The notes: generated from the sequence alone by a model not told the origin. A stretch of DNA of 64,000 nt from Mycoplasma tullyi (GCF_014068355.1 NZ_CP059674.1:372001-436000), one strand, 5' to 3'. Counted from the first letter of the stretch, positions 43,204 through 54,804 are shown. Numbers and translations are program-made.

Positions 43204-43500
43204 ATGAAAAAAATCTGATTTCACTTAGACCTGCAATTTTTTGCTTCTAAAAAAGGTGTGGGTTCAACTAAAAACGGCCGTGACTCTAATCCAAAGTTTT
43301 TAGGTGCTAAATTAGCTGATGGTCAACACGCTAAAACTGGTCAAATTATTTATCGCCAAAGAGGTAACAAGATCTGACCTGGTAAAAACGTTGGCCAAGG
43401 TAAAGACGACACCCTATTTGCATTAGCAGATGGGATTGTTAGATACACTAAGTTTTTTGGTAACAAAACTAAGGTTAGTGTTGTTGAGCAATCTAAATAA
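43204..43500 (+). CDS. rpmA: 50S ribosomal protein L27 precursor
   Basis: 98 residues. It begins [20 protein letters not shown]: a short extension ending LQFFA, to be cut by Prp, then the [15 protein letters not shown]27 core, [22 protein letters not shown] in the leader and core is Trp. It starts two bases after the prp stop. Confidence 0.96.
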
Positions 43501-43520
43501 TTTAAAAAAATAAACAATTA

Positions 43521-43560
43521 AAATAAAACCAAGCAATAAAACCGCGCTGGTTTTATTTTT
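43521..43560 (+). terminator. Terminator after rpmA
   Basis: AAATAAAACCA pairs with TGGTTTTATTT around a 16-base loop, followed by TT. Confidence 0.75.
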
Positions 43561-43569
43561 ATCTTATCT

Positions 43570-44481
43570 ATGAAATCAAACAAAATTAAGTATTTAGGTT
43601 GTTTTGTTGGTGCAACTAAACCTGATTTTATGTTGGGAATGGTTAAAACGGTGGTTGATTATGGTGCAACCAGTTTCATGTTTTATAGTGGTCCACCACA
43701 AAGTTTTCGACGAACACCAACTGATCAATTTAAATTAGATCAAGCAAGAGAGTATTTAGCTCAACACGATCTTGGTGATTTAGGTAATAATTATGTGGTT
43801 CATGCTCCTTATTTAATTAATTTGGCTAATGGTGATGAACAAAAACGAAAACGATCTTTTGAATTATTTTTAAGTGAACTGATAAGAACCTATGAACTAG
43901 GAGCTAAATACTTCGTTTTACACCCAGGTTCAGCTTTAAATGTTAAAGATAAAACCCAAGCATTAGACTATTTAGCAGCTGAATTAAATAAAGCGATCTC
44001 AATGACAAAAGACACAGTTATTTGTCTTGAAACAATGGCTGACAAGGGGCAACAGATCTGTTCAAAATTTGAAGATTTAAGATATGTAATAGATCAGATA
44101 TCTGACAAATCAAGAATCGGAGTTTGTTTTGATACTTGTCACGTTCATGATGCTGGGTATGATTTATCTAAAACCAACGATCTAATCAATCACTTCGATG
44201 AAGTGATTGGACTAGAATACTTATACGTAATTCATTTAAATGATTCTAAAAACCCAATGGGTGCTAAAAAAGATCGCCATGCCAATTTAGGTTATGGCAT
44301 GATTGGGTTTGGCAACCTAATCAATTTCATCTATCACGATGCAATTTGTAATAAGATCATCATTCTAGAAACCCCTTGGATTGATCATCCAACTAAAGGT
44401 GAAATGCCTTTATATAAAGAAGAGATACAAATGATTCGTAACAAAAAGTTTGTTGAAGGATTAGTTAATGAAGAATGATAA
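43570..44481 (+). CDS. nfo: Endonuclease IV (AP endonuclease)
   Basis: 303 residues; the final TGA at 44476-44478 is Trp and the true stop is TAA 44479-44481. TIM-barrel metal-binding motifs: VVHAPYLINLA, FVLHPGSALN, CLETMADKG, GVCFDTCHVHDAGYD, HLNDSKNPMGAKKDRHANLG and ILETPW. All zinc-ligand residues are visible. It cuts DNA at abasic sites in base excision repair. Its end overlaps the start of the Fur-like gene by 14 bases. Confidence 0.96.
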
Positions 44482-44950
44482 TCAACTAGATTACTATCTA
44501 GGAATCCTTAATAAAAACAACTACCGAATCACCAAACCTAGAAGATTGATCTTGGAATGTTTATTAGACGATTCTAGCTATCATTCAATCGAAGATATTA
44601 TTCAACATATCTATAAAAAGACCAATACCAAACCCAACGTTTCTTCAGTTTATAATTGCTTACAAACTTTTATCCAACTTAAGATTGTTGATTCTTTCTT
44701 AAACACTTCATGTGATCTTAAACGTTATTACACGATCAAACACGAAGTGCATGAACACATTTATTTCATAAACAACCAACAAAAACCCAATCACAATCTA
44801 AGTACGATTGTGATTCCAGATGAAATCAATAATCAACTAAAAGCTTATTTTGACCAATTGGGAATTATTAATTCCCAATACTATATTGTGGTAAGTGGTG
44901 ATAATCAAAAAACAATCAAACCTCATAAGAATGATGAAGACAATGAATAA
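44468..44950 (+). CDS. Fur-family transcriptional regulator
   Basis: 160 residues. Winged helix: YRITKPRRLILECLLDDSSY...SIEDIIQHI and NVSSVYNCLQTFIQLKIVDS. His-rich HEVHEHIYF corresponds to the Fur metal site. The CxxC structural zinc motifs of Fur, Zur and PerR are absent, so metal binding is probably different. It overlaps nfo upstream and the unknown gene downstream, indicating one transcript. It may sense metal or oxidative stress; target operators are not identified. Confidence 0.85.
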   Translation: MKNDNQLDYYLGILNKNNYRITKPRRLILECLLDDSSYHSIEDIIQHIYKKTNTKPNVSSVYNCLQTFIQLKIVDSFLNTSCDLKRYYTIKHEVHEHIYFINNQQKPNHNLSTIVIPDEINNQLKAYFDQLGIINSQYYIVVSGDNQKTIKPHKNDEDNE

Positions 44951-45758
44951 AACCTTTCATACGATCAATGAGATCATAGATGATCTTGAGAATAGTGAAC
45001 TAATCAATGATCAAAACACTCAGTTTTATCTATCTTTAATAAAGATGATTAAAACTGATCTTGATAATAAAGACTATAAAAAAGCCTTATTAAGTATCCA
45101 AGAAGAATTGGATACGGATTATTTACCACTAGGATTAGTTGATTATTTCAAACAAGCTCATTTAGTAACCAAACGCTTAATGTATGAAAGCGAGTTTGAT
45201 TGACTAGAAAAATTAGATAAGAAAGAACTTATTAACAAGACAATTGTTAACTTTCCAGATAATCTGTGATACTTTGATTATTTAGCGACCAAAGAAGAAA
45301 ATTACTGAAATATTGATGATTTTGAGTTTTTTCGACATATCTTTATTACTAAGACGTATGACAATAGCGATAAGTTATTAGCAGCACAGTTATTACAAAA
45401 GATTGATGCTTTTATTAATCTTAGTTTTGATGTTTATAATAATAAACTTAAACAAACGTTTAAGATCATCTTAAAGAAAGATGATATCTGAGCTAACAAT
45501 ACCCAAGCTTATTTCAATAACGTCTTAGATTTGATTGAAAATAGCTTTTATAAAGATCCTAGTAAAGAACAATTAGCTACTGAGATTGTTAATAATATCA
45601 TGCAAGATTATTATCCATCTCACCCTGATATTGTCAGTGTTAAAGAATTAAGTAGTGGAATCATCCAATATGTTAAGAATTGTTTTGATAATAAAAAACC
45701 AAATGAGAAGATCGATTCGGTTGTTTATGATGTAATCATAAGCTGTATTGATCAATAA
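44931..45758 (+). CDS. Conserved hypothetical protein between fur and tig
   Basis: 275 residues from ATG 44931 (or ATG 44943); overlaps the Fur-like stop by 20 bases. TGA codons at 45201-45203 and several later ones are Trp. Mostly alpha-helical, acidic/Lys-rich, with no signal peptide or membrane segment. Its position between a Fur-like gene and tig matches a hypothetical gene (MG237) in M. genitalium as I recall. Function unknown. Confidence 0.8.
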
Positions 45759-45812
45759 AATTTTCTTATTGTAAAATATCAAGAGTAAATATTGTTGTAA
45801 CCAGGAAAAATC

Positions 45813-47144
45813 ATGTTTAAAATTCGAGAAAAAACTACCCCTGACCATAAGGTTAAATACATTGTTGATGTTGATCAAAAGGATTGAAATCAAGCTTACC
45901 AAAAAAAGCTAAATGCAGCTGTTAAAAACGTTAAGATTCAAGGTTTTAGAAAAGGTCACGTTCCTTATCAAGAAGCAATCAAACACGTTGATCATATGCG
46001 CTTATTTGATCGTGCAGTTAATGAACTTGTTCACCCAATTTATTTAGAACTAGTTAAACAAGAAAAGATCAAAGATTCTGAAACAGTTCTAGAAGAAAAC
46101 CCAGAAGTTAACGTGGTTGAGATTGATGATAAAAAATTAGCTTTAAGCTATAGTTTTGAAACAATTCCCCAAGTAACTGTTGGTGAATATTTCAAGATCA
46201 AAGGATTTTTATCAGAAACTCCAGTAAAAGATGAAGAAGTTCAAGCTGAACTTACTAGACTGTTTAAATCTGCTGGTAAATTAGTTGATAAAAAAGAAGG
46301 ATCAGCACTTGAAAAAGGTGATATTGCTTTCTTAGATTTCTCTGGTGAAATCGATGGAAAAGCGTTTGAAGGTGGTAAGGCTAAAAACTACGAATTAGAA
46401 ATTGGTTCTAATTCGTTCATTCCTGGGTTTGAAGACCAAATGGTTGGGATGAAAGTTGGTGAAAAACGTGATTTAAACTTAAAGTTCCCAGAAGATTATC
46501 ACGAAAAAACTTATGCTGGTAAACCAGTATTATTCAAGGTTAAATTAAATTCAATTAAAGAAGTTCAGTTACCAGAAATGACCGTTGAAAAACTGAACGA
46601 ATTGATGAAGACTAAATACCAAAACCTTGATGAAGCAAAAGAAGACATCAAAGCACGCATGAATAAAAACAAACAAGAACATGCTAACCAAATGAATACG
46701 ATGTTATTAACTCAGTTTGCTAATGAAGATTGTAAGTTTTCACACATTCCTAAAAGCTTAGTTGATCGCGAAGTAAATTTACTTTACCAACAGTTTGAAA
46801 ACCAAATGAAGCAGATCAAATTAAGCGTTGAAGATGCACTAAAAATCCAAAACCAAACTAAAGAACAACTTTATCAACGATTAACTGATCAAGCTACAAG
46901 AGCAATTAAACTAGTTTTAGTACTAGAAGAGATCAGTGATCTTGAAAAGATCAGCGTAACTCAAGAAGAGATTGATAAAGAGATCGAAGAACGCATTAAA
47001 GAAGTAGCTAACAATCAAGAACTACCAAAAGAACAATACGACGCAATTAAAAATTACTTCGTAAGTCAAAAAGAACTAATTGAATCAATGCTAACTAATA
47101 AGAAAGTCGTTGATTTAATCATCAAAAAAAATCTAGCTAAATAA
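45813..47144 (+). CDS. tig: Trigger factor
   Basis: 443 residues from ATG 45813. The N-terminal ribosome-binding domain contains FRKGHVPYQ (family signature GFRxGxxP). The FKBP-type PPIase domain (KGDIAFLDFSGEIDGKAFEG, FIPGFEDQMVGMKVGEK) spans about 150-240, followed by the helical chaperone arms. It catches nascent chains at the exit tunnel. A TAAAAT box at 45772-45777 may be its promoter. lon follows after a CIRCE-bearing spacer. Confidence 0.95.
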
Positions 47145-47159
47145 TCACATTAACCATAA

Positions 47160-47186
47160 TTAGCACTTGAAATATCAGAGTGCTAA
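47160..47186 (+). promoter_or_regulatory. CIRCE operator (HrcA site) before lon
   Basis: TTAGCACTT, nine bases, GAGTGCTAA: one base away from the canonical CIRCE inverted repeat (TTAGCACTC-N9-GAGTGCTAA). It lies just upstream of the -10 box, covering the -35 region. Confidence 0.93.
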
Positions 47187-47195
47187 TTATCATGG

Positions 47196-47201
47196 TATAA
47201 T
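47196..47201 (+). promoter_or_regulatory. -10 box of lon
   Basis: TATAAT ten bases after the CIRCE and 46 bases before the lon ATG. Confidence 0.8.
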
Positions 47202-47247
47202 ATTATTCAGATAGTTTTGCTTGAAAGGATAAAACACACATAAACTC

Positions 47248-49689
47248 ATGGCAGCATCAAAATCATCACAAAAAGCACCTTTATTAATTTCACGTAAGAT
47301 GGTTGTATTTCCTTACAACCAATACGTACTAAGCATTGGTCGTGCCCGATCAATGAAGCTTATTAAAAAGATTAAAGCTCAATTCATTGAAGAATCTAAA
47401 AAAGCAAAGTCAAATCAATCTAAGAAGGACTTTGATAAGATTTTGGTTGTTGTCCAAAAAAACGATAACATTGACAAGCCATCAGTTAGTGATATCTACA
47501 AATACGGAACTTTATGTGAGATAATTCGAATCAACGAAGAAGTTGATCAAGAAACTGGTGAATTAACTTATGAAGTATCAATCCGTGGAATTGAACGTAT
47601 TAAGATTAGTACATCAAGTCTTAAAAATGTTTCATTAGAAGAATATATTGAACCGATTAATTATTCGATCTGCAAAACTTACTTATCAACTAAACCAGAA
47701 GAATTGTGAGACACAATTCAAAAAGAAGGTGTGTTTGATGAAGCTGATCTAAAAGAGATGGCTAAAACTGATCTATCAGTAAGAGAGTTAGATAAGATCT
47801 CATTAAGTTTAGCTGCTAATGCTAATACTACTTTTGGTTCAGAATTATTATCTGAACACAACAAACAAGCAATCTTAGAGCGTGATGATATTAAAGAAAG
47901 ATTTGATCTTTACTTCAAAGTTTGAAGAAAGATTCAATCTAATATCAAAGTAAACGAACGTAACGAAGATATTAAACAAGTTGAACGCATGATTGAGCTG
48001 AAAATGAAAAAACAGCTTACTAAACAACAAAATGAATATTATCTTCGTGAAAAACTAAAAACGATTAAAGAAGAGCTTGGTGATATTACCAATAAAGAAG
48101 ATGATGTTGAAGCAATCCGCGCTAAGATTAGATCTAATCCTTATCCTCAACACATTAAAGATCGCATCTTAACTGAGATTAATCGTTATGAAGCAACAGC
48201 TCCTTTATCTCAAGAAGGGAATGTGATCAAAACTTATTTAGATTGATTAATCAATCTACCTTGATGACAAACTAAAGAAGATAACTTTGAGATTGAAAAA
48301 GTTACCGAAACTTTAGATAGTAACCATTATGGTTTATTTAAAGTTAAAGAAAAGATTATCGAATACTTAGCATTAGCGATGCGTTCTAAAAATGCTAAAG
48401 GGCCAATTATGTGTTTAGTTGGACCTCCTGGGGTTGGTAAATCATCTTTAGCTAAATCAATTGCTGAAGCACTTAACAAAACATTTGTTAAGATCTCACT
48501 TGGTGGTGTACATGACGAATCTGAAATTCGTGGTCACAGAAGAACTTATGTTGGTTCAATGCCAGGACGAATCATCAAAGGAATGAAAAAAGCGGGTGTG
48601 ATCAACCCAATGTTCTTATTAGATGAGATCGACAAGATGGGTCGATCAGCTAATCATGGTGATCCAACTGCAGCATTACTAGAAGTTTTAGATCCAGAAT
48701 TAAATAACAAATTCAATGATAACTACATTGAAGAAGATTATGATCTATCAAGTGCAATGTTTGTAGCAACTGCTAACTATGTAGAAGGAATTCCAGAAGC
48801 ACTTTATGATCGTATGGAGATTATTGAATTAACTTCATACACTGAACATGAGAAGTTATCGATCGCTAAGAATTATTTAATTCCAAGATCACTTAAAGAA
48901 GCTGAATTATCACCTGAAGAACTAAGTTTTAGTGATGAAGCAATCATGTACATCATTAAACACTTCACAAAAGAAGCTGGTGTAAGAAGTCTTGAACGCG
49001 TATTAAAACAGATCGTTCGTAAGTTCTTAGTAGCAAGTTTAAGAGACAAAAAACTTAAAAAACAAGAGATCAATATCCCAGAAGTTAAACACTACTTGAA
49101 AAAAGAAGTGTTTGATTACACCCAAAAAGATGAATTTACAATTCCAGGAATTGTAAATGGAATGGCTTATACCCAATATGGTGGTGATCTATTACCAATC
49201 GAAGTGAGTATTGCTCAAGGTGGTAAGGGTAATGTTGTGATTACAGGTAATCTAAAAGAAACAATGAAAGAATCAGTAAATGTTGCTTTAGGTTATGTAA
49301 AAGCAAATGCTTCTGAATTTGGGATTGATTATGAGATCTTCCAAAAAGTTGATCTTCACGTCCACGTTCCAAGCGGGGGAATTCCAAAAGATGGTCCAAG
49401 TGCAGGAACTGCGTTAACAACAGCAATCATCTCAGCATTTACTAATAAAAAAGTAAGTCCATCAGTAGCAATGACTGGTGAAATTACTTTAAGAGGTAAA
49501 GTGTTACCAATTGGTGGTGTTAAAGAAAAAACAATCTCAGCTCACCGTGGTGGAGTTAGAACAATCTTCTTACCTGAAAAAAATGAAAACCACCTGGATG
49601 AAGTTCCAAAAGATATCTTAAATGATTTAGAGATCATTCCTGTTAAAGAATATAAAGAAATCTATAAAAGACTCTTTGTAAATAATTAA
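47248..49689 (+). CDS. lon: ATP-dependent protease Lon
   Basis: 813 residues. N-terminal substrate-binding domain (VVFPYNQYVLSIGRARSMKL), coiled linker, AAA+ domain with Walker A GPPGVGKSS at about 392 and Walker B FLLDEIDKM, and C-terminal Ser-Lys protease: Ser about 718 in PKDGPSAGTA and Lys about 761 in GGVKEKTISAHRGG. Several TGA Trp codons. In mollicutes Lon and FtsH do most regulated proteolysis, as ClpXP is absent. The CIRCE shows that heat stress induces it through HrcA, encoded at 29254-30297. Confidence 0.96.
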
Positions 49690-49699
49690 TAATAAAATT

Positions 49700-49732
49700 A
49701 TCTTGCGTTTAAATCAATCGCAAGATTTTTTA
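49700..49732 (+). terminator. Terminator after lon
   Basis: ATCTTGCG pairs with CGCAAGAT, followed by five T. Confidence 0.85.
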
Positions 49733-49751
49733 TTTAATATCTATCAATCGC

Positions 49752-51716
49752 GTGAAACAACCAAAACAATTCTGAATTTACTTTGCTTTCTTAATTAAAC
49801 AGATCGTTAAAAAACCTTTTATTTGAGCGACTTTTAGCGCTTATTTTTTGATGTTATTGATCTTATTATTGGTTTTTCCACTATATCAAGAAACATCACC
49901 TGCAAACTATTGGAATAATCCAGTAATTCATGTTTCAACTTTCTTAATTCCGATTGCTTCGATCTTTGGGATTATGGTTGCCATGTTCTTATTTAAGGAC
50001 GGGGTGACTGATGGAACTGAGATTATTATTATTTCTAAACCAGTATCTAGAAAGATCTATGTTTCTGCGAAATTTTTAGTTTTAATATTAACCTGTTTAG
50101 TTTTTAGTTTCTTATTAATTTTAAGTGCTGCTTTTGCTAAGATCAATCCCAAATTTGAATTGCAAAATATGCGCGATTTGATGCTGGGGATCTTTATTGG
50201 TAATTTCATTAACTCATTATTTTTTGGTTCGATTTCGATCTTAATTTCATTTGGTTTGTCTAAGAATAGCACGATCGTGATTGTGTTTTTAGCAACATTT
50301 TTAATGAACTTTCAAACACCATTATCAGCGTTGTTTTTCAAATCTCCTTCACGAGTTTTGGGTGATTCACAACACGTTTTAGTTGAACGTACACTTTTAA
50401 CAAATAAAAAGAGTAAAGATGATCAATTTGTTGGTGAAACGGTTGTATTTGAACCCACTCCATCTGATGATAAGAAAAGTGTTAAGCAATTGTATCAAGA
50501 AGCTGAAGCTAGTACATTTTATAACCGTTCATTTTATTTCAATCTAGGTAATGCACTGAATTCAATCTATAACCTAAACAGCTTGTCATATGAAAATAGT
50601 GGTAATATCAACGTTTTATCACCTAATACAAAGATCGTTTTTGATCGGGTATTCAACCCAAATGATTTTTACAACCTTGATTTTTATCTACCTAGACCTG
50701 ATCAAAAAGGGTTGTTGCAATTACAACGATTTAAAGTGTTTTTATCAGCGCCAACCCCTGAAAAGACATCAAACCCGATTATAAGAATCACCCGACCTCC
50801 AGGTTATGGTTATTTAAATTCTGATGGGAATAACTATACTTTAGTTACTGCTGGTTTTGATCTATATGAAAAAAACCAAAATAATGATGATCTATTAGTT
50901 AATACTTATGAGATCTTTTTTAAAGATGTTTTTACATCAACTAAAAACAGTCAACAACGTTCAATTGAATCATTATTATCTTCATTATTTGCTAAATATG
51001 CAAATGAAGTCATTAGTAATCCAAACAATTTAAATACTAATGATCTGATTGCTAAAATTTCACCAGATTTAGTGAACTTAAATGATTTATTAAGATCACC
51101 TAACTTAATGTATCAATTTACTAAGAGTTTTGAAAATTCTGATGCTAAAACAAATCAAGAAAAAGCAATTGAAGTTTATAAAAAACGCGTTAATTTATTC
51201 TATGCTTTAAATGATACGAACAATTTAAGAAAACTTAGACAGTTTAGTAAGTTTAGTAACACGATCTTAAAAAACGATAATCTCTTTAAGAATTTAAGGG
51301 GGTTTGATCTAAAAGATCTAATTGACACTAATTTAATTAATAATCCGTTTTTAGGATTATTATTACAAAACTCATTTAATAATCTTAACTTAAATGAGTT
51401 CTTAAGAAATTTAACTTTAGATGATTTAAAACTGATATTTTATCAACAGATCTTTAATGAGTATTTAGCACTATATATAACTCAAGTGATTAACCTTTCT
51501 CAAATTAGAGAACAAATTGAAGGAAGAGGAGCTAAACAAGATTATTTTGTTAGTTTAAATCCAAGTGCAATTAGACAAGATCAGTTAAGTGATACTTATG
51601 TGATTTCTAAAAAACCAATCGTTAATCCTTGAACGATTGTGTTGTTAATGTCAGCAATCTCAATCGCATTATTAGGTTTATCTTCAGTTCTATATTATTC
51701 AAAAGACTATGTATAA
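49752..51716 (+). CDS. ABC-2 type transporter permease with large extracytoplasmic insert
   Basis: 654 residues starting at GTG 49752 (code 4 reading upstream of ATG 49848 is open and begins KQPKQFWIYFAFLIKQ). N-terminal membrane segments lie at about 25-55, 65-85, 95-125 and 145-185. A long hydrophilic region, about 190-620, follows, with Asn-rich and helical stretches. A final membrane segment (WTIVLLMSAISIALLGLSSV) closes the protein. This loop is far larger than in usual ABC-2 permeases. The ATPase gene overlaps its stop by 8 bases, so the two form one transporter. Substrate unknown. Confidence 0.8.
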
Positions 51717-52659
51717 CGATAAGATCTTAGAAGTTATTAATTTAACCAAACAATTTAAAAGAAACCAACCACCAGTAATTAATAACCTTAATTTTGTGGT
51801 GAAAAAAAACCAATATCACGTTTTTATTGGTGCTAATGGTGCAGGTAAAACTACAACAATAAAAACGATCATTGGTGCTTTTAAAAAAACTAGTGGAACG
51901 ATCTTAATTAATGGGGTTGACAGTACTGTTCCAGAATCTAGAAAAGCACTTGGTTATGTTCCAGAAGTTTCTAGGTTTGCTAATACCCTAAATACTTTTG
52001 ATTATTTAGTGTGAATGGGACGATTGTCTGGTTTAACTAAACTTGAAGCTGAAACCAAAGTAAGAAGTAAACTAGAAGAATTTAATATGATCAGGTTAGC
52101 TAAAACTAATCCTAATAAGTTTTCTTCTGGACAGAAGAAAAAGATCATCTTAATCCAATCATTATTAAGTGATCCAGAATTATTAATCTTAGATGAACCT
52201 ACAGCAAATTTAGATCCAAAGGCTCGAATCGAATTCATGGATTTTATTAAGCAATTACAAAAACAATCCCAAACTTCGATCTTTATCTCTTCACACGTAT
52301 TAACTGAAGTTGATCAGTATGCTGATAGTATCACAATCTTAGATGGTGGTAGAGTTGTTTTTAGTGGTGATTTAAACGAGATTAATCAATCAAATAATAA
52401 GTATAAGAAATATATTTTAAAAGTAAAAAATCATAAAGCTGCGATTAAGATCTTAACTAAAACTGGATTTAATTGAATCTATAAACAAGATCAAGAAATC
52501 TTTTATCTTTATTGTAATGAACAAACTATGATCGATCATTTATTACATGATCTGATCTTAGAAAAAAACCAGATCATTGAGTTTAGAGAACACCAGTTCT
52601 CAATCAATGAGATCTATGAACAATACATTAAGATTGGTTCAGTGCAAACTGCTAGATAG
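51709..52659 (+). CDS. ABC transporter ATP-binding protein
   Basis: 316 residues. Walker A GANGAGKTTT, Q-loop region GYVPEVSRF, signature FSSGQKKK, Walker B LLILDEPTANLD and switch His in ISSHVLTEVDQ. It has the C-terminal extension common in ABC-2-type ATPases (CcmA/NatA-like). TGA codons are Trp. Energises the permease encoded immediately upstream. Confidence 0.93.
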
Positions 52660-52682
52660 ATAACTAAATCAAATTAAAAAAT

Positions 52683-52720
52683 AAAGACGAAATTAGATGA
52701 TTTTAATTTCGTCTTTTTTG
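52683..52720 (+). terminator. Terminator after the ABC operon
   Basis: AAAGACGAAATTA pairs with TAATTTCGTCTTT, then T run. Confidence 0.88.
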
Positions 52721-52772
52721 TTACCGTAAATCATAACCATCTTTATGTATCTAAAAACAATAAATAAGTTCA

Positions 52773-52778
52773 TATAAT
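52773..52778 (+). promoter_or_regulatory. -10 box of the maoC / CoA-transferase pair
   Basis: TATAAT 66 bases upstream of the hydratase ATG; a GGGAG ribosome site precedes the ATG. Confidence 0.5.
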
Positions 52779-52843
52779 ACAATAAAACTAGAAAATAAAT
52801 TAAGTAGTAATTTATTCTTTTTATAAAAACGAGGGAGACAATT

Positions 52844-53380
52844 ATGAGTGATACATCTAAAATAAGCCGATATAAAAAAGTTGGTGAAAACCGTTACCGT
52901 GAAACCACTGGTTTATATTATGAAGATTTTAATGTGGGTGATGTTTTTGAACACCGTCCAGGTAGAACAGTATTAGATGTTGATAATGTTTGATTCACAT
53001 TATTAACACTAAATCCTCAACAAGTTCACTTTGATCAAGCTTATGCTGATAAAACTGAATGAAAGAAACTTTTAGTTGATTCAACATTTACTTTAGCACT
53101 TGTAACAGGGATGTCTGTAAACTCAATCAGTGGTAAGGTTGTAGCTAATTTAGGTTGAGATGAAGTAAGATTAACAAATCCAGTATTTGCAGGTGATACG
53201 ATCTATGCAGAATCAACAATTCTGTCAAAGCGTGAATCTAAGAGTCGTCCAACCCAAGGGATTGTTACTGTTCTAACTCGCGGAATTAATCAAGATAATA
53301 AGGAAGTTATTAGTTTTAAAAGAATTGTATTAGTTCATAAACGCGATAACAACACAATTGAAGATAAGACTAATTATTAA
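52844..53380 (+). CDS. MaoC-type enoyl-CoA hydratase, itaconyl/mesaconyl-CoA hydratase-like
   Basis: 178 residues. YYEDFNVGDVFEHRPGRT, VDNVWFTLLTLNPQQVHFD (active Asp/His hydratase-2 region) and STFTLALVTGMSV are the blocks I associate with mesaconyl-CoA and itaconyl-CoA hydratases (RipB/Ich of Yersinia pestis). It adds water across a CoA-bound double bond. A CoA-transferase gene follows 40 bases downstream, forming a two-gene unit between terminators at 52683-52720 and 54768-54804. TGA codons are Trp, so the gene is adapted to the mycoplasma code. Exact substrate is inference. Confidence 0.85.
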
Positions 53381-53420
53381 TTAGTTCTTTAATTAAGAAT
53401 TAAGGATTTTGGTTAAAAAT

Positions 53421-54746
53421 ATGAAAGACGCACAAACTCTATATCAAGAAAAGTTAACAACTCCTGAAAAAGCTGTTGAATTAATTAAAGACAAAACTCG
53501 TTTTGCTTTTCCAATGCATTTTATGCAACCAAAAGCTTTATTTGAAGCAATTGCTAATAAAGCTAGAAATGGTGGTTACACGAGATTAGATGCATATTAT
53601 TTCTCTTCAAGAGAATATGCAAGAAATACGATTTTAGACTGAGACTTAAATAAGATTATTATTCCTCACTCGTTTTTTATAAGTGATATTGAAAGAAAGA
53701 TCAATGCTAGAATTGATGCTGAAAATGGTGAAAAAAGAGTAATGTTTCACCCTTGTCATTTCTCTCAAGCTCCAAAGGTATTTACTGAAGTAATTAAACC
53801 AGATACATTTGTTACAATGGTTTCACCAATGGACAAATTTGGTTTTATGAGTTTAGGATTATCTAATGACTATGCAAGTGCATTAGTTAAAAACGTTAAA
53901 AACCTAATCGTTGAAGTGAATGAACACGTTCCATATACATATGGATCTGAAAACGTGATTCACGTTTCTCAAGTAGCAGCAATCGTTGAAAACAACGTTC
54001 CTTTATTAGAAATGCCTGATACAGAACCTAAAGAAGAAGAGATCAAGATTGCTGAAACGATTGCTGAAATGGTTCCAGACGGAGCAACGATCCAAATGGG
54101 TGTTGGTGGTTTACCTAATTTAGTTTGTGAAAAACTAAAAAATCATAAGGATTTAGGAATTCACACTGAAGTATTAACCAAAGGAATGATTCACCTGATC
54201 CAAGCAGGAGCAGTTACCAATAAAAAGAAAAATATTAACAAAGGTAAATCTGTTTATACGTTTGCAATCGGTGATAAGCAAATGTATGAATTATTAGATC
54301 GAAACCCAACCTTATCAAGTTATCCTGTTGATTATGTTAATGATCCTTCAGTGATTGCTAAAAATGATAATGTAGTAAGTATTAACTCAACAATTGAAAT
54401 TGATCTAACAGGTGCATGTAACTCTGAACACTTAAGAGGTCACCAATATTCAGCTACTGGTGGTCAATTAGACTTCGTTAGAGGTGCATATTTATCTAAG
54501 AATGGTAAATCAATTATTGCATTAACATCAAGAACAGCTAATCATAAATTCTCTAAGATTGTACCTAAATTAAGTGGACCAGTAACAACACCAAGAAACG
54601 ACGTTCACTGAGTTGTAACTGAATATGGTGCTGTTAATCTAAAAGGATTATCAAGTTCAGAAAGAGCACTAGCATTAATTGGTTTAGCTCACCCTGATTT
54701 TAGAGATCAATTAACAGAAGAAGCTAAGAAATTAAACTTGCTATAA
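53421..54746 (+). CDS. Acetyl-CoA hydrolase / 4-hydroxybutyrate CoA-transferase family protein
   Basis: 441 residues. Family features: [14 protein letters not shown] (CoA-binding), the catalytic-Glu block [16 protein letters not shown] and [14 protein letters not shown]. Transfers CoA between acids; the same family includes itaconate CoA-transferase (RipA/Ict). TGA at 53640-53642 and 54609-54611 is Trp, so what look like fragments are one gene. The hydratase-plus-transferase pair recalls itaconate degradation, whose third enzyme (a CitE-like citramalyl-CoA lyase) is not in this window. Acetate or butyrate CoA exchange is an alternative. Confidence 0.9.
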
Positions 54747-54767
54747 AAGTATATTTATTAGAATAGA

Positions 54768-54804
54768 AAAAAATCTTATGACTTAATTTGTCATAAGATT
54801 TTTT
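54768..54804. terminator. Bidirectional terminator between convergent genes
   Basis: AAAAAATCTTATGAC and its perfect 15-base complement flank a 7-base loop. A and T runs serve both the CoA-transferase gene and ymdB. Confidence 0.9.
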
